DNA of 64,000 nt from Opitutus terrae PB90-1 (lineage in GTDB: Bacteria; Verrucomicrobiota; Verrucomicrobiia; Opitutales; Opitutaceae): NCBI RefSeq assembly GCF_000019965.1, contig NC_010571.1, forward strand, positions 1,736,001 through 1,800,000. The letters run 5' to 3'. The translations under genes and the position numbers were made by a program. The notes under the pieces are model-generated. The model had not been told where the DNA came from. It made no database searches and saw only the letters and a program-made list of their open reading frames with translations. Of this stretch, positions 35,507 through 44,316 are shown piece after piece (within the stretch, counting starts at the first letter, position 1; every line of letters starts with the position of its first letter).

Positions 35507-37257
35507 ACGCCCCTCTGCCTGCACCTCGAACCTCCTCCACTGGCTGGGCGCGCGACCTCGGTTGGCTGCTGCTCGCCTTCGCGCTGCTGTTCGGGCTGCG
35601 GCTGGGCTCGCATCCGTTGGCGAATCCCGACGAGGCCCGCTACGCGGAGATCCCGCGCGAAATGCTGGCGAGCGGCGACTGGGTCACGCCGCGGCTGAAC
35701 GGCGTGAACTATTTTGAGAAACCGCCGCTGGTGTATTGGGCCGAAGCGGTGAGCCTGCGCGTGTTCGGTCTGAACGATTGGGCGGCCCGGCTGCCGGCCG
35801 CGGCGTTCGCGCTGGGCGGGCTGGCGCTGACGTATGCGGCGACGCGCCGGATGTTCGGCCGCGCGGCGGGACGCTGGGCGGCGGTGGTGCTGGGCAGTTC
35901 GCTGCTTTATTTCGTGCTTGCGCGGACGCTGCTGCTGGACGGCGCGGTGTCAGTGCTGATGAGCGCCACGTTGTTTTGTTTCATCCTTGGCGTGCGCGAA
36001 CCTGTGGCCGGGGGCGCCGACCCCGGCCCGGCCTCAGCGAGGCCGGCGACAAGAATAGCAGGGCTGTCGCGCCGCCGATGGTTTTTCTACGGGCTGTATG
36101 CCAGCGCGGCGCTCGCGGTGCTGACCAAGGGGCTGATTGGCGTGCTCCTCAGCGGGCTCGTGATGTTCGTGTGGCTCCTGGTGTTTAACCAGTGGCGACG
36201 ACTCCGGCCGCTCTATCTGCCGACGGGCATTGTGCTGTTCCTGCTGATCGCCGCGCCCTGGCACCTGCTGGTGGCGCAGCGGAATCCCGACTGGGCGCAT
36301 TTCTATTTCGTGCGCGAACACTGGGAGCGGTTCACGACGACCACACATGGGCGGTTCGAGCCGTGGTGGTATTTCGTGCCGATCCTGTTTGTCGGCACGT
36401 TCCCCTGGATGGGTTTCCTGCCAATAGCCGTGAAACGGTTTCTCGCCGGCGGCTGGGCGGCGCGGAAAGAGCAGGCGGACCGGTGGTATTTCGCCACGTG
36501 GGCGCTGGTCATATTTCTGTTCTTCAGCAAGTCGCAGTCGAAGCTGATTCCCTACATCCTGCCGGTGCTGCCGGCGCTGGCGGCGATGCTGGGATGCTAC
36601 TTGGCGGAGCTGCGGCGCAATGCGGCGGCAAGACCGCGACTGCGCGATGGATTTGGATTGTTCGGCTTGGTGGCGGTGCTGCTCGGCGCGGCGTTCCTCA
36701 CTGTCGCGCTGCGACCGAACCTCGTGCGGAACGTGGAGCCCATTGCCGTGCTGCGGCCGTATGCGTGCGTGCTCGGCGGGGTGTTGCTGCTCGGCGGCGT
36801 CCTGACGGGGTGGTTCGCGGTGCGACGCGGCGCGCGCGCGGGATTGGGGACGCTGCTCGGCACTGTGGCCGTGATGTATGCGACGCTCGGTTTCGCCCAA
36901 CTGCACGTCGCCCGGCCATCCACTCGCGAACTTGCCGAGATCGTGACGGCGCGGGCGCAGCCGGCGGATCGGGTGTTGCACTATCAGGACTTCTTCCACG
37001 ATTTCACATTCTATGCGCAGCGCGAGGTCGGGGTCATTGGCTATCATGGTGAGCTCGAGGTGAAGGAGGACCCGCGGGCGCTGGCCAGTGGACGGTTCAT
37101 TGACGAAGCCGAGTTTCGACGCCAATGGCCGGGGCCGGACCGGCTGTGGGTTGTCGCCCGGAAGCGCGCCGTGGGCCGGTTGTTCGGCGATCCGTCGTTT
37201 CGTTATCATTTGATCGCGGAGACCCGCGGCCATTATCTGTTCAGCAACCAACCGTGA
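35503..37257 (+). CDS. arnT: ArnT-like undecaprenyl-phosphate Ara4N:lipid A transferase (GT83), with in-frame repeat insertion
   Basis: A 584-residue integral membrane glycosyltransferase that moves 4-amino-4-deoxy-L-arabinose from its undecaprenyl carrier to lipid A on the periplasmic side. The first periplasmic loop has the GT83 signature NPDEARYAEIPREM (41-54) with the catalytic Asp43-Glu44; FEKPPLVYW follows. About a dozen helices are visible. Residues ~168-184 (VAGGADPGPASARPATR) are encoded by a palindromic element also present in intergenic DNA at 20413; they lie in a loop between helices. GTG start at 35503 overlaps the kinase stop. First arn gene. Confidence 0.9.
   Translation: MNAPLPAPRTSSTGWARDLGWLLLAFALLFGLRLGSHPLANPDEARYAEIPREMLASGDWVTPRLNGVNYFEKPPLVYWAEAVSLRVFGLNDWAARLPAAAFALGGLALTYAATRRMFGRAAGRWAAVVLGSSLLYFVLARTLLLDGAVSVLMSATLFCFILGVREPVAGGADPGPASARPATRIAGLSRRRWFFYGLYASAALAVLTKGLIGVLLSGLVMFVWLLVFNQWRRLRPLYLPTGIVLFLLIAAPWHLLVAQRNPDWAHFYFVREHWERFTTTTHGRFEPWWYFVPILFVGTFPWMGFLPIAVKRFLAGGWAARKEQADRWYFATWALVIFLFFSKSQSKLIPYILPVLPALAAMLGCYLAELRRNAAARPRLRDGFGLFGLVAVLLGAAFLTVALRPNLVRNVEPIAVLRPYACVLGGVLLLGGVLTGWFAVRRGARAGLGTLLGTVAVMYATLGFAQLHVARPSTRELAEIVTARAQPADRVLHYQDFFHDFTFYAQREVGVIGYHGELEVKEDPRALASGRFIDEAEFRRQWPGPDRLWVVARKRAVGRLFGDPSFRYHLIAETRGHYLFSNQP
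36003..36051. repeat. TGTAGCC-type palindromic element inside the arnT coding sequence
   Basis: 49 bases aligning to 20413-20464 with one 3-base gap and about 41 matches. It is read in frame and adds about 17 residues to ArnT without a stop. Confidence 0.82.
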
Positions 37258-38432
37258 GCACTTCGCCCGCCGCCTCGACCGCGCCGTTTCTCCCGCTAAC
37301 CCGTCCCACGATCGATGAGGAAACGATCGCGGGCGTGGCCGACGTGCTGCGCTCCGGCTGGATTACCTCCGGCCCGAAGGTGAAGGAACTCGAGGCGAAG
37401 CTGTTCGATTACTTCGGCGGCCGGCCGGTGCGCGTGTTCAACTCGGGCACGTGCACGATGGAGATCGCACTGCGGATTGCAGGCGTCGGCCCGGGTGACG
37501 AGGTGATCACGACGCCGCTGTCGTGGGTGGCGACGAGCAATGTCATTCTCGAAGTGGGCGCGCGGCCGGTGTTCGTGGATATCGATCCGGTGACACGGAA
37601 CATCGATCTGGAGAAAATTGAACCGGCGATTACGGCGAAAACCCGCGCGCTGCTGCCGGTGGACCTCGCCGGGTTCCCGGTCGATCGCGACCGGCTGTAT
37701 GCGATCGCGCGCCAACACAAGCTGCGCGTGATCGAGGACGCCGCGCAGTCGTTCGGCAGCACCTGGGGCGGCCGGCGGATCGGTTCGTTTGGCGACTTCG
37801 TCTCGTTCAGTTTCCATCCGAACAAGAACATCACGACGATCGAAGGCGGCTGTCTTGTGCTGAACGACGAACGCGAGGCGAAACTCGCGGAGCAGTATCG
37901 GCTGCAGGGCGTCGTGCGCTCGGGCTTCGATGGGATGGAGGTCGAGGTGGTCGGCGGGAAGTTCAACCTCACCGACGTCGCGGCGCGCGTGGGGCTGGGG
38001 CAGTTGCCGCACATCGACGCGTTCAACGCCAAACGCGCGGAGCTGGTCCGCGCCTATTTCGAACTGCTCAGCGCGCCGGCGATCGCCGCGCTCGGGCTCG
38101 GATTGCCGCCGCAGGATTTCAGCGGGAGCAACTGGCACATGTTTCAAGTCGTGCTGCCGGACGATCAGCTGACGATCAAGCGGGCGGACGTGATGGCCCA
38201 GATGCACGCGTCCGGGATCGGCACCGGCGTGCATTATCCGGCGATTCATCTCTTCGCGGTTTACCGCCGGCTCGGCTGGAAGGAGGGCGATTTCCCCTTC
38301 GCCGAGAAAGTCTGCCGAAACATCCTGACGCTGCCGCTGTTTCCGGCGATGACGCGCGACGACGTGCGGCGCGTGGTGGAGGCGCTCGTGCGAATTCTGG
38401 AGGCGAATGCGAAAAATGAGCGCCACTCCTGA
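37254..38432 (+). CDS. arnB: UDP-4-amino-4-deoxy-L-arabinose aminotransferase
   Basis: A 392-residue PLP enzyme of the DegT/DnrJ/EryC1/StrS family. It transfers an amino group from glutamate to UDP-4-keto-arabinose, giving UDP-Ara4N. The PLP lysine is Lys191 (SFHPNKNITT), with the preceding VIEDAAQSFGS holding the PLP-ring Asp, and GSNWHMFQV near the C-terminal domain. GTG start at 37254 overlaps the arnT stop (GTGA). Members of this family act on many nucleotide sugars; the arn neighbours fix the substrate. Confidence 0.93.
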   Translation: MSTSPAASTAPFLPLTRPTIDEETIAGVADVLRSGWITSGPKVKELEAKLFDYFGGRPVRVFNSGTCTMEIALRIAGVGPGDEVITTPLSWVATSNVILEVGARPVFVDIDPVTRNIDLEKIEPAITAKTRALLPVDLAGFPVDRDRLYAIARQHKLRVIEDAAQSFGSTWGGRRIGSFGDFVSFSFHPNKNITTIEGGCLVLNDEREAKLAEQYRLQGVVRSGFDGMEVEVVGGKFNLTDVAARVGLGQLPHIDAFNAKRAELVRAYFELLSAPAIAALGLGLPPQDFSGSNWHMFQVVLPDDQLTIKRADVMAQMHASGIGTGVHYPAIHLFAVYRRLGWKEGDFPFAEKVCRNILTLPLFPAMTRDDVRRVVEALVRILEANAKNERHS

Positions 38433-39360
38433 GCTTTCGATCGTCATCCCCGTGTACAACGAGGAGCTGAATCTCCCGACGCTGTTCGCGCGGTTGTATC
38501 CCGTGCTCGACGCCATCGGCCGGAGCTACGAGGTGGTGTTCACCAATGACGGCAGCGCCGACCGCTCCATCGAGTTGCTGAAGGCGCAATTCGCCGCGCG
38601 ACCCGACGTGACGCGCGTGATCGATTTCAACTCCAACTACGGGCAGCACATGGCGATCATGGCCGCGTTCGAACGCGTGCGCGGCACGGTGATCGTCACG
38701 CTCGACGCGGACCTGCAGAATCCGCCGGAGGAGATTCCCAAGCTGCTGGAGAAAATCGATGCCGGGCATGATTACGTCGGCGGCTACCGGCTCGATCGGC
38801 AGGACTCGCTGTTCCGGACGTGGGCCTCACGGTTGATCAACATCGTCCGCGAACACACGACGAACATCGAGATGACGGACCAGGGCTGCATGTTGCGCGC
38901 TTATCGCCGGCCGATCATCGAGGCGATCGTGCACAGCGGCGCGATCAACACGTTCATCCCCGCGCTGGCCTACAGTTTCTCGAGCAATCCGGCCGAAGTC
39001 GGCGTGAAGCACGAGGAGCGGCATGCGGGGGCCTCGAACTACTCCGTCTACAAGCTCATCCGGCTGAACTTCGACCTGGTCACCGGATTCTCGATCGCGC
39101 CGCTGCAGTATTTCACGATGTTCGCGATGGCGTGTTGCGCGGGGAGCGCGCTGTTTGTGCTCGTGTTGGCCATCCGCCGGCTGTTCTTCGACTACACCGC
39201 GGCGGAAGGTTTGTTCACGCTGTTCGGGGTCTTGTTCTTCCTTATGAGCGTGGCGCTTCTGGGCATCGGGCTGATTGGCGAGTATGTCGGCCGGACCTAT
39301 CAGGTCGTGCGGGCGCGGCAGCGTTATTTCATCAAGGAAGTGCACGAGCGGAAAGAGTAG
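38416..39360 (+). CDS. arnC: ArnC undecaprenyl-phosphate Ara4FN transferase (GT2)
   Basis: A 314-residue membrane-associated GT2 enzyme that loads formylated Ara4N onto undecaprenyl phosphate on the cytoplasmic side. GT2 motifs: SIVIPVYNEELNLP at the start, FTNDGSAD near 45, LDADLQNPPEEIPK near 98, and the family-typical MTDQGCMLRAYRR near 155. Two C-terminal membrane helices (~230-255 and ~265-290) precede GEYVGRTYQVVRARQRY. It overlaps the end of arnB by 17 bases; an ATG at 38407 would add MRK. Confidence 0.93.
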   Translation: MSATPELSIVIPVYNEELNLPTLFARLYPVLDAIGRSYEVVFTNDGSADRSIELLKAQFAARPDVTRVIDFNSNYGQHMAIMAAFERVRGTVIVTLDADLQNPPEEIPKLLEKIDAGHDYVGGYRLDRQDSLFRTWASRLINIVREHTTNIEMTDQGCMLRAYRRPIIEAIVHSGAINTFIPALAYSFSSNPAEVGVKHEERHAGASNYSVYKLIRLNFDLVTGFSIAPLQYFTMFAMACCAGSALFVLVLAIRRLFFDYTAAEGLFTLFGVLFFLMSVALLGIGLIGEYVGRTYQVVRARQRYFIKEVHERKE

Positions 39361-39362
39361 GC

Positions 39363-40298
39363 ATGTCGAAGCCGCGAATCCTCTTCTTCGGTTACAGCGA
39401 AGTCGGCTACGAGTGTCTTTCGCTGCTGCTGGAACGCGGCGACAATGTTGTCGCGCTCGTCACGCACGAGGATAACCCGCACGAGAAAATCTGGTTCAAG
39501 ACGCCGGCGCAGGCCGCCCGCGAGCGAGGGATTCCGGTGTTCACGCCCGAGTCGGTGAACACGCCGGAGTGGCGCGAGCGGATCGCGAGGCTGCAGCCGG
39601 AGCTGATCCTCTCGGTCTACTACCGGCACATGATCGGCACGAAGCTCCTGGCGCTGCCGCGGCTCGGCGCCTTCAACCTGCACGGTTCGCTGCTGCCGAA
39701 ATATCGCGGCCGGGCGCCGATCAACTGGGCGGTGTTGCACGGCGAGCCGCGGATCGGGATGACGCTGCACCGCATGGTGAAGAGTGCCGACGCGGGCGCA
39801 ATCGTGGATCAGGACGGTGTGGATATTGGCCCGCGCGACACCGCCGAGCAGGCGTTCCGGAAAGTGCTGCCGTGCGCCCGGCGGGTGCTCGCGCGGCAGA
39901 TCGATGCGCTGCTCGCCGGTACCGCGAAGGAGAGGCCGCAGGACGATACGCAGGCGACCTACTTCGGCGGACGAACGCCCGAGGACGGCCGGATCGACTG
40001 GACGCGGAGCAGCGCGCAGATTTTCAACCTGATCCGCGCGGTGACGGATCCGTATCCGGGCGCGTTCACGGACGTGGGCGGCGCGCGACTGATGGTCTGG
40101 TGGGCCGAGCAGGATTCCGCCGCGACGAGCGACCGCCGCGGCCGGCCGGGCGAGGTGTTGTCGCTCAATCCGCTCGTGATCGCGACGGGAGACGGCGCGC
40201 TGGAGTTGACGAAGACGGAATGGCGCGCGGCGCCGGTGCCGGAGCTGCAGGTTGGGCAGGTGCTGGAATCGACGGCGCCAACTCCGCCCGCATCGTAA
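39363..40298 (+). CDS. arnA: UDP-Ara4N formyltransferase (ArnA N-terminal half as a separate gene)
   Basis: A 311-residue formyltransferase that uses 10-formyl-tetrahydrofolate to make UDP-Ara4FN. The catalytic set matches the N-terminal domain of E. coli ArnA: Asn105 and His107 (FNLHGSLLPKYRGRAPINW) and an Asp near 139 (SADAGAIVDQ). The C-terminal small barrel runs from ~205 (EDGRIDWTRSS). In E. coli this domain is fused to the decarboxylase; here the decarboxylase is the next gene, 71 bases downstream. Starts 2 bases after the arnC stop. Confidence 0.92.
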   Translation: MSKPRILFFGYSEVGYECLSLLLERGDNVVALVTHEDNPHEKIWFKTPAQAARERGIPVFTPESVNTPEWRERIARLQPELILSVYYRHMIGTKLLALPRLGAFNLHGSLLPKYRGRAPINWAVLHGEPRIGMTLHRMVKSADAGAIVDQDGVDIGPRDTAEQAFRKVLPCARRVLARQIDALLAGTAKERPQDDTQATYFGGRTPEDGRIDWTRSSAQIFNLIRAVTDPYPGAFTDVGGARLMVWWAEQDSAATSDRRGRPGEVLSLNPLVIATGDGALELTKTEWRAAPVPELQVGQVLESTAPTPPAS

Positions 40299-40369
40299 CC
40301 GGCGCGGCTACAGCGGCCGGAGTGTTCTGTCGTGTCATTTCGGGATTTCGTGGTTAACCCTCGTTTCTG

Positions 40370-41407
40370 ATGCCCCTCAAAGTTCTCATCCTCGGAGTCA
40401 ACGGCTTCATCGGCAGCTCGCTCACGCGCGCGATCCTCAAGCACAAGGATTGGGAGGTCTACGGCATGGACATCGGCAGCCACAAGCTGGAGGACAGCCT
40501 CAACCATCCGCGCTTCAAGTTCGTCGAGGGCGACATCACGATCAATCGCGAGTACATCGAATACCACGTGAAGAAATGCGACGTGGTGATCCCGCTCGTC
40601 GCCATCGCGAATCCGATTCAATACGTGAAGGACCCGCTGCGGGTGTTCGAGCTCGATTTCGAGGCGAACCTCGACGTCGTCCGCAAATGCGCGAAATACC
40701 GGAAGCGGATCATTTTTCCGTCGACGTCCGAGGTCTACGGGATGTCGCCCGATCGCGAGCTGAACGAGGCGACGAGCGCGTTGGTGTATGGACCGATCGA
40801 GCGGCAGCGCTGGATCTACGCCTGCTCGAAGCAGCTGCTCGATCGCGTGATCTACGCCTACGGCGTGCGCGACAACGTCGACTACACGCTGTTTCGGCCG
40901 TTCAACTGGATCGGACCGAAGCTCGACGATGTCATGGAGCCAAAGGAGGGCAGTTCGCGGCTGTTCACGCAGTTCATCTCCAACGTGATTTTCCAGAAGC
41001 CGCTGCAGCTGGTCGACGGCGGCCGGCAAACGCGCTCGTTCACCTTCATCGATGACGGCATCGACGCGTTGCTGCGAATCATCGAGAACAAGGATGGCTG
41101 CGCGTCGCGGCAGATCTTCAATCTCGGCAATCCAAAGAACGAGGTGAGCGTGGTCCAGTTGGCGAAGCTGATCATCGCCGCGTTCAAGGATTATCCCGAC
41201 TACGCCGAGCACGTCGCGAAGGCGAAAACGGTGGTGGTGCCATCCGGCAAGTACTTCGGAAAATACTACCAGGACATTCAAAAGCGCGTACCCTCGATCA
41301 CCAACGCAACGAAGCGGCTCGGCTGGAAGCCGAAGGTCGCGTTGCGCGAAGCGATCAAGCGCACGCTGGATTACCATCTCGCGCACAAGGACTATCAGCT
41401 GGAGTGA
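40370..41407 (+). CDS. arnA: UDP-glucuronate oxidative decarboxylase (ArnA C-terminal half as a separate gene)
   Basis: A 345-residue short-chain dehydrogenase-like enzyme that oxidises and decarboxylates UDP-glucuronate to UDP-4-keto-arabinose, the substrate of ArnB. The Rossmann loop GVNGFIGS lies at 9-16; the catalytic STSEVYG (Ser120, Glu121) matches Ser433/Glu434 of E. coli ArnA, and the conserved Arg region reads GGRQTRSFTFIDD near 220. No formyltransferase domain is attached. It makes a stand-alone partner for the preceding gene. Confidence 0.92.
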   Translation: MPLKVLILGVNGFIGSSLTRAILKHKDWEVYGMDIGSHKLEDSLNHPRFKFVEGDITINREYIEYHVKKCDVVIPLVAIANPIQYVKDPLRVFELDFEANLDVVRKCAKYRKRIIFPSTSEVYGMSPDRELNEATSALVYGPIERQRWIYACSKQLLDRVIYAYGVRDNVDYTLFRPFNWIGPKLDDVMEPKEGSSRLFTQFISNVIFQKPLQLVDGGRQTRSFTFIDDGIDALLRIIENKDGCASRQIFNLGNPKNEVSVVQLAKLIIAAFKDYPDYAEHVAKAKTVVVPSGKYFGKYYQDIQKRVPSITNATKRLGWKPKVALREAIKRTLDYHLAHKDYQLE

Positions 41408-41461
41408 GGCGTATCGTGGGGTTGGTTGACTCCGCTCGGTCGCGCGCCATCTTCGACGGAC

Positions 41462-41680
41462 ATGGGTAGTATCTCGACGCGCTTTCCCGGTTTGGCGGAG
41501 GCCTCTCTCGAGGAGAAACTCGCGCTGATCGATGAACTCTGGGATGCGGTGCGTCGCTCCGGCGTGCCTCCGATTCCACGGGAGCACCTAACCGAATTGG
41601 AACGGCGAGTGACGCTGGTGGCTGAAGACCCATCGATTGCGCTGACGCCGGCGCAGGCTCGTGCGTTGCTGCGAAAGTGA
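41462..41680 (+). CDS. Antitoxin of a RelE/ParE-type module (putative addiction module component, CHP02574-like)
   Basis: A 72-residue acidic, helical protein: LEEKLALIDELWDAV near residue 16 and LTPAQARALLRK at the end, the pattern of small antitoxins paired with ParE/RelE toxins. It should neutralise the toxin encoded next and repress the pair. Its stop overlaps the toxin GTG by four bases. The module lies between the arnA decarboxylase and arnD, on the same strand as both, so it is embedded in the arn operon. Confidence 0.85.
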   Translation: MGSISTRFPGLAEASLEEKLALIDELWDAVRRSGVPPIPREHLTELERRVTLVAEDPSIALTPAQARALLRK

Positions 41681-41988
41681 AGAAGGCGGTGAAGATTGTG
41701 CCTTGGGTCGTCTCAGACGATCTCCAGGCGATCTATGACTACCACCGGTGTTTCTCAGCTGAGAAGGCCGAACGCATCCTCGAAGAATTCGATCGGATCG
41801 TGGCGTTGATCGAACTGAACCCATCGTTGTTTCACGAGCGAGACGCGGGGTGGCGGGTCTACCCGTTCGAATCAGGCACGTATCTGTTGTATTACCGCGA
41901 ACTCGAAACCATGTGGCTCGTCGCCGGTGTGTTTCATGCCCGGCGACATCCTCACTGGATTCGCAACCTGCTTGGGCAACGACGCTAA
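41677..41988 (+). CDS. RelE/ParE-superfamily toxin
   Basis: A 103-residue basic protein of the ParE/RelE superfamily: DDLQAIYDYHRCFSAEKAERIL forms the helical hairpin, and WRVYPFESGTYLLYYR and VAGVFHARRHPHW form the central sheet with the usual conserved Arg/His tail. Family members either cleave mRNA on the ribosome or poison gyrase; the sequence does not decide. GTG start overlaps the antitoxin stop; its own stop is 3 bases before the arnD ATG. Confidence 0.88.
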   Translation: MKKAVKIVPWVVSDDLQAIYDYHRCFSAEKAERILEEFDRIVALIELNPSLFHERDAGWRVYPFESGTYLLYYRELETMWLVAGVFHARRHPHWIRNLLGQRR

Positions 41989-41991
41989 ACC

Positions 41992-42897
41992 ATGCCCCTC
42001 CGTCTCGCCCTCAAAGTCGACGTCGACACCGATCGCGGCACGCGCGACGGCGTGCCGAACCTGGTGGCGGATTGCCGCGCGATCGGTGCGCCCGCGTGCT
42101 TTCTGTTCTCGCTGGGGCCAGACCAGACCGGCCGTGCGATCACGCGGGTGTTGCGGCCGGGTTTCTTCAAAAAGGTGAGTCGCACGAGCGTGGTGCAGAT
42201 CTACGGCGTGCGCACGCTGCTGAACGGTACGTTGCTGCCGGCGCCGCATATCGGCCGACGGCACGCCGCCACGATGCGGGCGGTACGCGACGCCGGCTTC
42301 GAGGTCGGCATCCACTGCTACAACCACTACCGCTGGCAGGACTACCTGCAGCGGATGACGCAGCCGGAAGTCGACGCGGAGTTCCTGGCCGCGCGTGCGG
42401 AGTTCCGGCGGATCTTCGGTGCTGAAGCACACACTGCCGGCGCGGCAGGCTGGCAGAGCAACGCGCGCAGCCGGCACGCTTACGACGCGGCCGGCCTGCG
42501 GTATGCGAGCGACACGCGGGGTGGGGCGCCGTTCTTTCCGCGGATCGCAGGCCAAGTGTTCCGCACGCTCGAAATTCCCAGCACGCTGCCGACGTTCGAT
42601 GAACTGATGGGCCGGCCAGAATACCCGGACGATGCGATCGTCGATCACTATCTCTCGTTGTTGCGCGATGATCTCGTGAACGTGCTGACGATTCACGCGG
42701 AGATCGAGGGGATGGGGCGGCGCGCGCTGTTTGGTGAATTGCTTTCGGCGCTGCGGCGGACGGGCGTGGAGTTCGTCCGGCTCGACGACTACGCGCGGGA
42801 ATTGCTCGCCAACCGCGCGGCGATTCCCGTGCGCGAGCAGGTGATGGCGGAAATCGACGGCCGCTCAGGACTCGTGGCCGCGCAGGCGCCGGACTGA
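41992..42897 (+). CDS. arnD: ArnD undecaprenyl-phosphate Ara4FN deformylase
   Basis: A 301-residue polysaccharide-deacetylase-fold enzyme that removes the formyl group from the carrier-linked Ara4FN, the step after ArnC. NodB-type motifs: LKVDVDTDRGTRDG at the start with the metal/catalytic Asp, GIHCYNHYRWQDY near 103-115 with the histidine pair, and ILTIHAEIEG-type (VLTIHAEIEGM) near 225. Length equals E. coli ArnD. It begins 3 bases after the toxin gene. No arnE/arnF flippase genes follow. Confidence 0.93.
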   Translation: MPLRLALKVDVDTDRGTRDGVPNLVADCRAIGAPACFLFSLGPDQTGRAITRVLRPGFFKKVSRTSVVQIYGVRTLLNGTLLPAPHIGRRHAATMRAVRDAGFEVGIHCYNHYRWQDYLQRMTQPEVDAEFLAARAEFRRIFGAEAHTAGAAGWQSNARSRHAYDAAGLRYASDTRGGAPFFPRIAGQVFRTLEIPSTLPTFDELMGRPEYPDDAIVDHYLSLLRDDLVNVLTIHAEIEGMGRRALFGELLSALRRTGVEFVRLDDYARELLANRAAIPVREQVMAEIDGRSGLVAAQAPD

Positions 42898-43076
42898 CGG
42901 CGTGTCGCGAAACGGACCGGGGACGCGGGCTCGTCGGGCCCGCCGCGCCCTTCGATCGTGACTCATCCTTCCGGCCGGCCCAGCCCTACCTTTTGCCCGA
43001 TTGGTTGCGGCAAAATCGCGGGGGGGATCTTCAGCCGCTCTCGGTGGGCGTGCCTACGGTTGGAATGTCGACGGGG

Positions 43077-44231
43077 CTACCGCCGCTCGATCCGCGCCAT
43101 CAGCCACAGGCCGAAGCCGATGAGGATGAAGTTGGGCAGCCAGAGCAGCAGGTCGGGCCGATACTCGGGATGTCGGTCCAGCACCTTGATCACGACGGTC
43201 ATGAGGTAATACACCAGCGTGATTCCCACCGCGACGGCGAAGTTCGCCGACGTCTCACGGCGCGAAACCTTGATCCCGAGCGGCACGCCGATCAGCGCGA
43301 GCGAGAACACCGCGAGCGCCGTGTTGATCTTGTCGTGAAACACGATCGCGAGCTTCATGCGCGTCCGGCGGGCCTGCTTCGCCTCGGCGGCGTCGGCCGG
43401 CAGCGGCTGCGCGGCGAGCCGCTCACCCTCGGCCTGCAGCTGACCATAGGTCATCCATTCCTGTTTCATCCGAATGCCGGCGTTGCGGCCGAAGAAGCGG
43501 TTCAGCGAGAGTTGAATCGGACCCCATTGTCCGAGCGACGCAACGAGCTGCGGCTTTTCGAAGCGCTCCGGATTTTCCTTCGCGCGCGACTCCACTTTCG
43601 CCTGCGTGAGCGTCAGCATCAGCGAATTGTTGGGCTCGTCATAATCGAAGCGACCCGACGCAGCGCGAACGAACCGCTCGACGCGACCTTCGGCATCAAG
43701 TTCCCACAACCAGAAGTCGCGCATGATGCCGCCCTGCTTTTCGCCCACGTAGACGACGTAACCCGGAAAGCTGCGGATGAACGTTTTCGGCACGATCAGG
43801 TTGAGCGGGTTCGCCTGAATCGCCGCGGCGAAGCCGCGCTCGTATTCGACGCGGGCCCGCGGCATCGATTCGAAATTCAGGTAGATCCCGAGCGCCGAGC
43901 CCATCGCGGCCAGCAACAGGATCGGCCGGACGATCCGCGGAATGCTCAAGCCCACGGCGCGCATCGCCGTGACTTCGCTGTCGGCCGACAACCGGCCCAG
44001 CGTGAGCAGCACGCCCGTCAGCATGCCCATCGGCAGCGCGTAGGACAGCGCGAGCGGCAGCAACGTGAAGACGAGCCGGGCGAACACGAGCAGCGAGAGC
44101 TGCCCGGTGAGCACGTAGGCCAGCATGTCCCGAAGAACATTAGGGACCAGGACGATGAACGTGAACAAAGCCACCGCGGCGGCGCAGGTGAACAGGACGC
44201 TTTTGAAGAGATAGCGATCGAGGAGATTCAA
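43077..44231 (-). CDS. LptF/LptG-family LPS export permease
   Basis: A 384-residue inner-membrane protein of the YjgP/YjgQ family, the membrane part of the LptB2FG machine that lifts LPS from the inner membrane to the periplasmic bridge. Three N-terminal helices (MNLLDRYLFKSVLF onward; LSYALPMGMLTGVLLTLGRLSADSEVTAMRAVG is the typical second segment), a periplasmic beta-jellyroll (~135-265), and three C-terminal helices. I cannot tell LptF from LptG, and no second copy is adjacent. It lies convergent to arnD. Confidence 0.88.
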   Translation of the reverse strand: MNLLDRYLFKSVLFTCAAAVALFTFIVLVPNVLRDMLAYVLTGQLSLLVFARLVFTLLPLALSYALPMGMLTGVLLTLGRLSADSEVTAMRAVGLSIPRIVRPILLLAAMGSALGIYLNFESMPRARVEYERGFAAAIQANPLNLIVPKTFIRSFPGYVVYVGEKQGGIMRDFWLWELDAEGRVERFVRAASGRFDYDEPNNSLMLTLTQAKVESRAKENPERFEKPQLVASLGQWGPIQLSLNRFFGRNAGIRMKQEWMTYGQLQAEGERLAAQPLPADAAEAKQARRTRMKLAIVFHDKINTALAVFSLALIGVPLGIKVSRRETSANFAVAVGITLVYYLMTVVIKVLDRHPEYRPDLLLWLPNFILIGFGLWLMARIERR

Positions 44232-44316
44232 GCGGAGGACGGTGCCGGGCGATTAGTCGCACACGCACGGCGCGCTGCCAAGGCGGTTCGTCGTCACGGT
44301 GGCATGTGTCACCACC

